Positions 61,702 through 64,000 of a DNA stretch of 64,000 nucleotides are shown in pieces. The stretch covers positions 18,227-82,226 of the forward strand of contig JAFGPS010000004.1 of the NCBI GenBank assembly GCA_016936075.1. Reading direction: 5' to 3'. The position numbers were made by a program, and so were the translations under genes. Under the pieces are notes generated by a model. The model made no database searches. It was not told the origin of the DNA and saw only the letters and a program-made list of their open reading frames with translations. Every line of letters begins with the position of its first letter. The first letter of the stretch is position 1. This DNA is from Sedimentisphaerales bacterium (GTDB taxonomy: Bacteria > Planctomycetota > Phycisphaerae > Sedimentisphaerales > Anaerobacaceae).

Positions 61702-62292
61702 ATGGATACTTTTACTACAATGCTTTTAGCATTTATATCCCTGGTTCTTGTCAACAACCTCGTTTTTACGAAGTTTCTTGGTATATGTCCATATCTTGGA
61801 GTATCAGGTAGAATCGATATGGCGTTCGGTATGGGACTGGCGGTAACATTTGTCGTTATGCTCAGCGGAACATTGACATGGTTAATCGATCATCTGATTC
61901 TTATTGGTACACCGCTTGAAGTGACACGATATGTTTGTTTTATCCTGGTTATCGCTGGAGCGGTTCAGCTTGTTGAGATGTATGTTCGTAAGTTCTTTCC
62001 GCCTTTGTATGATAGTTTAGGAATATTTCTTCCTCTGATTACAACTAACTGCGCGATTCTTGGATTGTGCTTATTTATTAATCTTTGGGAAATTGATAAT
62101 TTACTCGAAGCGGTAGTTCGTAGTTTCGGAGCGGGAGTTGGTTTTACAATGGCGATTTGTATTATGGCCGGAATTCGTGAAAATCTCGAACTCGCAGATG
62201 TTCCGAAATGTTTGAGAGGTGTACCGATTACTTTGATAACCGCCGGATTGCTTACTTTGGCTTTCATGGGCTTTTCAGGAATGATAAAATAA
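61702..62292 (+). CDS. rnfA: Electron transport complex subunit RnfA
   Basis: 196 residues, six membrane helices. Paralogous to RnfE with inverted topology. Motifs: NNLVFTKFLGICPYLGVSG, FLPLITTNCAILGLCLF and GAGVGFTMAICIMAGIRENLE. The Cys of GICPYLG and TNCAILG are the expected Fe-S ligands. It lies 12 bp after rnfE, with an AAAGGGAAA ribosome binding site. Confidence 0.96.
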   Translation: MDTFTTMLLAFISLVLVNNLVFTKFLGICPYLGVSGRIDMAFGMGLAVTFVVMLSGTLTWLIDHLILIGTPLEVTRYVCFILVIAGAVQLVEMYVRKFFPPLYDSLGIFLPLITTNCAILGLCLFINLWEIDNLLEAVVRSFGAGVGFTMAICIMAGIRENLELADVPKCLRGVPITLITAGLLTLAFMGFSGMIK

Positions 62293-62301
62293 TTTTTACT
62301 T

Positions 62302-63201
62302 ATGATGCTATTAGCTAATATTTTTGATTTATGGCAAAGTGCCTGGCCGGCTGGAGCGATAATGCTTGGCTTGGGAACTGTGTTTGCTATCGTACTGCTC
62401 GTTGCGAGCGAAAAACTTAAAGTTCATGTTGACCCGAAGATTGAAGAGATACATAAAGCTCTGCCGGGTCTTGATTGTGGAGCGTGCGGTTTTGCCGGAT
62501 GCGGCCAGTATGCTAAATCTATTATGGATAATCCTGACTTGCTCGGAAAGTGTTCTCCGGGAGGCGCTGCTGCTTCTGCGAAAATAGCAGAAATATTGAA
62601 TTTGCATGTTAGTGAATCAGGTCCTCAGCAGAGACCTGTAGTACATTGTCGCGCACACAGTGACGACAAGACATTGTTTGCACATTATGATGGCATAGAA
62701 AGCTGTGTTGCTGTAAATGCTCTTGCTAATGTTCAGGCCTGTGCTTTTGGATGTCTCGGTTACGGCGATTGTGTTGCTGCGTGTAAATTTGATGCTTTAC
62801 ATATTGTCGATGGCCTGGCTACTATTGATTATAAAAAATGCACAGGCTGCACCGCCTGTGTTAAAGCATGTCCCCGCAACTTGATAGAAATGGTTCCGTT
62901 CAGCCAGGAAAATATGATGGTTGTCGCCTGCCGTAATAAAGAATCTGGCAAGGTCACACGTTCCGTCTGCAAAGTGGGCTGTATTGGCTGTGGCATATGT
63001 GTTAAACAAACTGACCTTTTCTCTGTTTCGGATAACTTTGCACGTATGAATTATGCAGGATACGAACCAGGCGAGAAAACTGAGACAGCTATGAACAAAT
63101 GTCCAACAAAGGTCATAGTCTATCGCGGCAAATCCGCACCAGAACCTGAGATGCCCAAAGAAAAGCCAGTTAAAGCTAAACCTGCTGAGACATCAAAATA
63201 A
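62302..63201 (+). CDS. rnfB: Electron transport complex subunit RnfB
   Basis: 299 residues. It takes electrons from reduced ferredoxin. One N-terminal membrane helix (AGAIMLGLGTVFAIVLLVAS) precedes the Fe-S domain LPGLDCGACGFAGCGQYA...C. Ferredoxin-like clusters follow: CAFGCLGYGDCVAACKFDAL, CTGCTACVKACPRNLI and CKVGCIGCGICVKQTD. The C-terminal tail is Lys/Pro/Glu-rich. It ends the rnfCDGEAB operon; no terminator was seen. Confidence 0.95.
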   Translation: MMLLANIFDLWQSAWPAGAIMLGLGTVFAIVLLVASEKLKVHVDPKIEEIHKALPGLDCGACGFAGCGQYAKSIMDNPDLLGKCSPGGAAASAKIAEILNLHVSESGPQQRPVVHCRAHSDDKTLFAHYDGIESCVAVNALANVQACAFGCLGYGDCVAACKFDALHIVDGLATIDYKKCTGCTACVKACPRNLIEMVPFSQENMMVVACRNKESGKVTRSVCKVGCIGCGICVKQTDLFSVSDNFARMNYAGYEPGEKTETAMNKCPTKVIVYRGKSAPEPEMPKEKPVKAKPAETSK

Positions 63202-63398
63202 TATAAGCAGCATAAATAATCATAAAAGGTTATCTGGCACAAAAAATATTATCAACTCTTATGGAATCATATGCTTAATTAGTTACTACAGAGTAGTGAT
63301 TTCTTTATTATTTTTTAAGTAAATAAAAACCTTTCAAACCTTTCATATCAGATAAAACACTTGAAAAGTGCAGCAAATTCTTTAATATTGTAATTTCA
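63202..63398. other. Intergenic region before the second SecA gene
   Basis: About 200 bp of AT-rich DNA with no recognised hairpin or ORF. It may contain the promoter of the SecA2-like gene. Confidence 0.4.
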
Positions 63399-64000
63399 TG
63401 GGAATCAATATACGCAAATTACGTGAGGCTTTTCATTTTCTTCGAGGGAGGCATATTGAATTCGACCTCAAAGAATACCAGAAGCCGCTAAAGAAAATTA
63501 ATGAGCTAAAACATAAGTACGAGACAATCGAAGATCATTTTTTAAAGGAAATGTCCCAGAAATTGATTGTTCGTGCCAGGGATGGTGAATCTCTGGATAA
63601 TTTAATGATCGATGCCTATGCACTTGTTTGTGAAGCAACAAGGCGCGTTCTCGGATTGAACCTTTTTGATGTTCAGATTATAGCCGGGATAGCAATGCAT
63701 CAGGGTAAGCTTGTGGAAATGCAAACAGGAGAGGGTAAAACATTTGTTGCTGTATTGCCTGCTTATTTAAATTCACTAACGGGTAAAGGTGTTCATGTGC
63801 TTACGTTCAGTGACTATCTCGCGCGAAGAGATGCAAACTGGATGGGGCCGATTTATAATTTCCTGGGCATAACCGTTGGTTTTGTTCAGGAAGGGATGGA
63901 AACCTGTGAACGTCAAAAAGCATACGCCTCTGATATTACATATGGCACTGCAAAAGAAGCCGGATTTGACTTTCTGCGTGATAATCTTTGCATGGAAAAG
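63399..64000 (+). CDS. Second SecA homologue (SecA2-like), partial
   Basis: This ORF is open to the window end and is absent from the track. From the ATG at 63399 it reads MGINIRKLREAFHFLRGRHI. Later come FDVQIIAGIAMHQGKLVEMQTGEGKTFVAVLPAYLNSLTG, VHVLTFSDYLARRDANWM and SDITYGTAKEAGFDFLRDN. These are the SecA DEAD motor motifs, with Walker A QTGEGKT and the Q-motif region conserved. It is clearly distinct from SecA at 42012-45536 (FSDYLARRDAN versus [11 protein letters not shown]). 200 codons are visible. It could be an accessory export ATPase; the C-terminal domains lie outside. Confidence 0.93.

Noticed and set aside
57712-63201. Na+-translocating NADH:quinone reductase (Nqr) operon
   Set aside because: The order C-D-G-E-A-B, the multi-cluster ferredoxin-type RnfB and the absence of NqrF identify Rnf rather than Nqr.

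Overview
The window is about 64 kb of low-GC bacterial chromosome, densely coded on both strands and without a visible insertion sequence or CRISPR array. The gene content points to a planctomycete-like organism, most likely of the Phycisphaerae/Sedimentisphaerales type. The reasons are a beta-helix surface protein with a C-terminal GGRINMGAYGGT-type ending, a PadR gene beside a large membrane-anchored protein, a lone GspG pseudopilin, CotH with Gly/Arg-rich stretches, a very long SecA, and dispersed repeats that translate as 'MGILPMKHGQDGHV'. This placement is inference; no rRNA gene is present to test it.

Layout. Positions 1-2.8 kb (minus strand) hold a protein quality-control cluster: trigger factor, ClpP and the start of a second ClpP, preceded by tRNA-Gly. 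Positions 3.9-14 kb (plus) hold a complete Bat-type operon: MoxR AAA+ ATPase, DUF58 protein, a TPR/SurA-like protein, a lipoprotein with a DUF4381-like cytoplasmic tail, BatA, BatB, a Q-rich TPR protein (BatC-like), BatD and BatE. Positions 14-20 kb (minus) carry a MazG-like pyrophosphohydrolase, GspG, a chemoreceptor, CheW and a NarL-type two-component pair. Positions 20.5-26 kb form a sparse accessory segment bounded by tRNA-Ser(UGA) and a degenerate copy of its 3' half. It contains a cold-shock gene, two paralogous small HTH proteins, a hypothetical gene and a radical SAM gene.

Positions 26-35 kb carry PadR plus a large membrane-anchored protein, tRNA-Pro(CGG), cysteine synthase, a ProC-like reductase, PriA and an LhgO-type oxidase. 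Positions 35.6-42 kb carry a CotH / DUF4956 / VTC-domain cluster and a beta-helix surface protein. Positions 42-51 kb (minus) carry housekeeping genes: EF-P directly abutting SecA, RNase R, ribosomal protein S20 and a TPR protein. Positions 51.5-57.4 kb carry GlyA, a second cold-shock gene, a Gfo/Idh/MocA oxidoreductase and two Tat-exported DUF362 paralogues with matching promoters. Positions 57.6-63.2 kb (plus) hold a complete rnfCDGEAB operon, a ferredoxin:NAD+ oxidoreductase ion pump. A second, divergent SecA starts at 63.4 kb and runs off the window.

Most notable: (i) a shared palindrome-bearing promoter upstream of both DUF362 genes; (ii) a conserved leader with a GGCC hairpin next to the ribosome binding site in both cold-shock genes; (iii) the tRNA-Ser-bounded segment, and an exact 24-nt inverted copy of the tRNA-Pro 3' end; (iv) short dispersed repeats that have entered coding sequences in frame; (v) a W-A-x(3)-[FY] helical repeat array inside SecA, together with a second SecA; (vi) departures from the flavinylation consensus in RnfD and RnfG.
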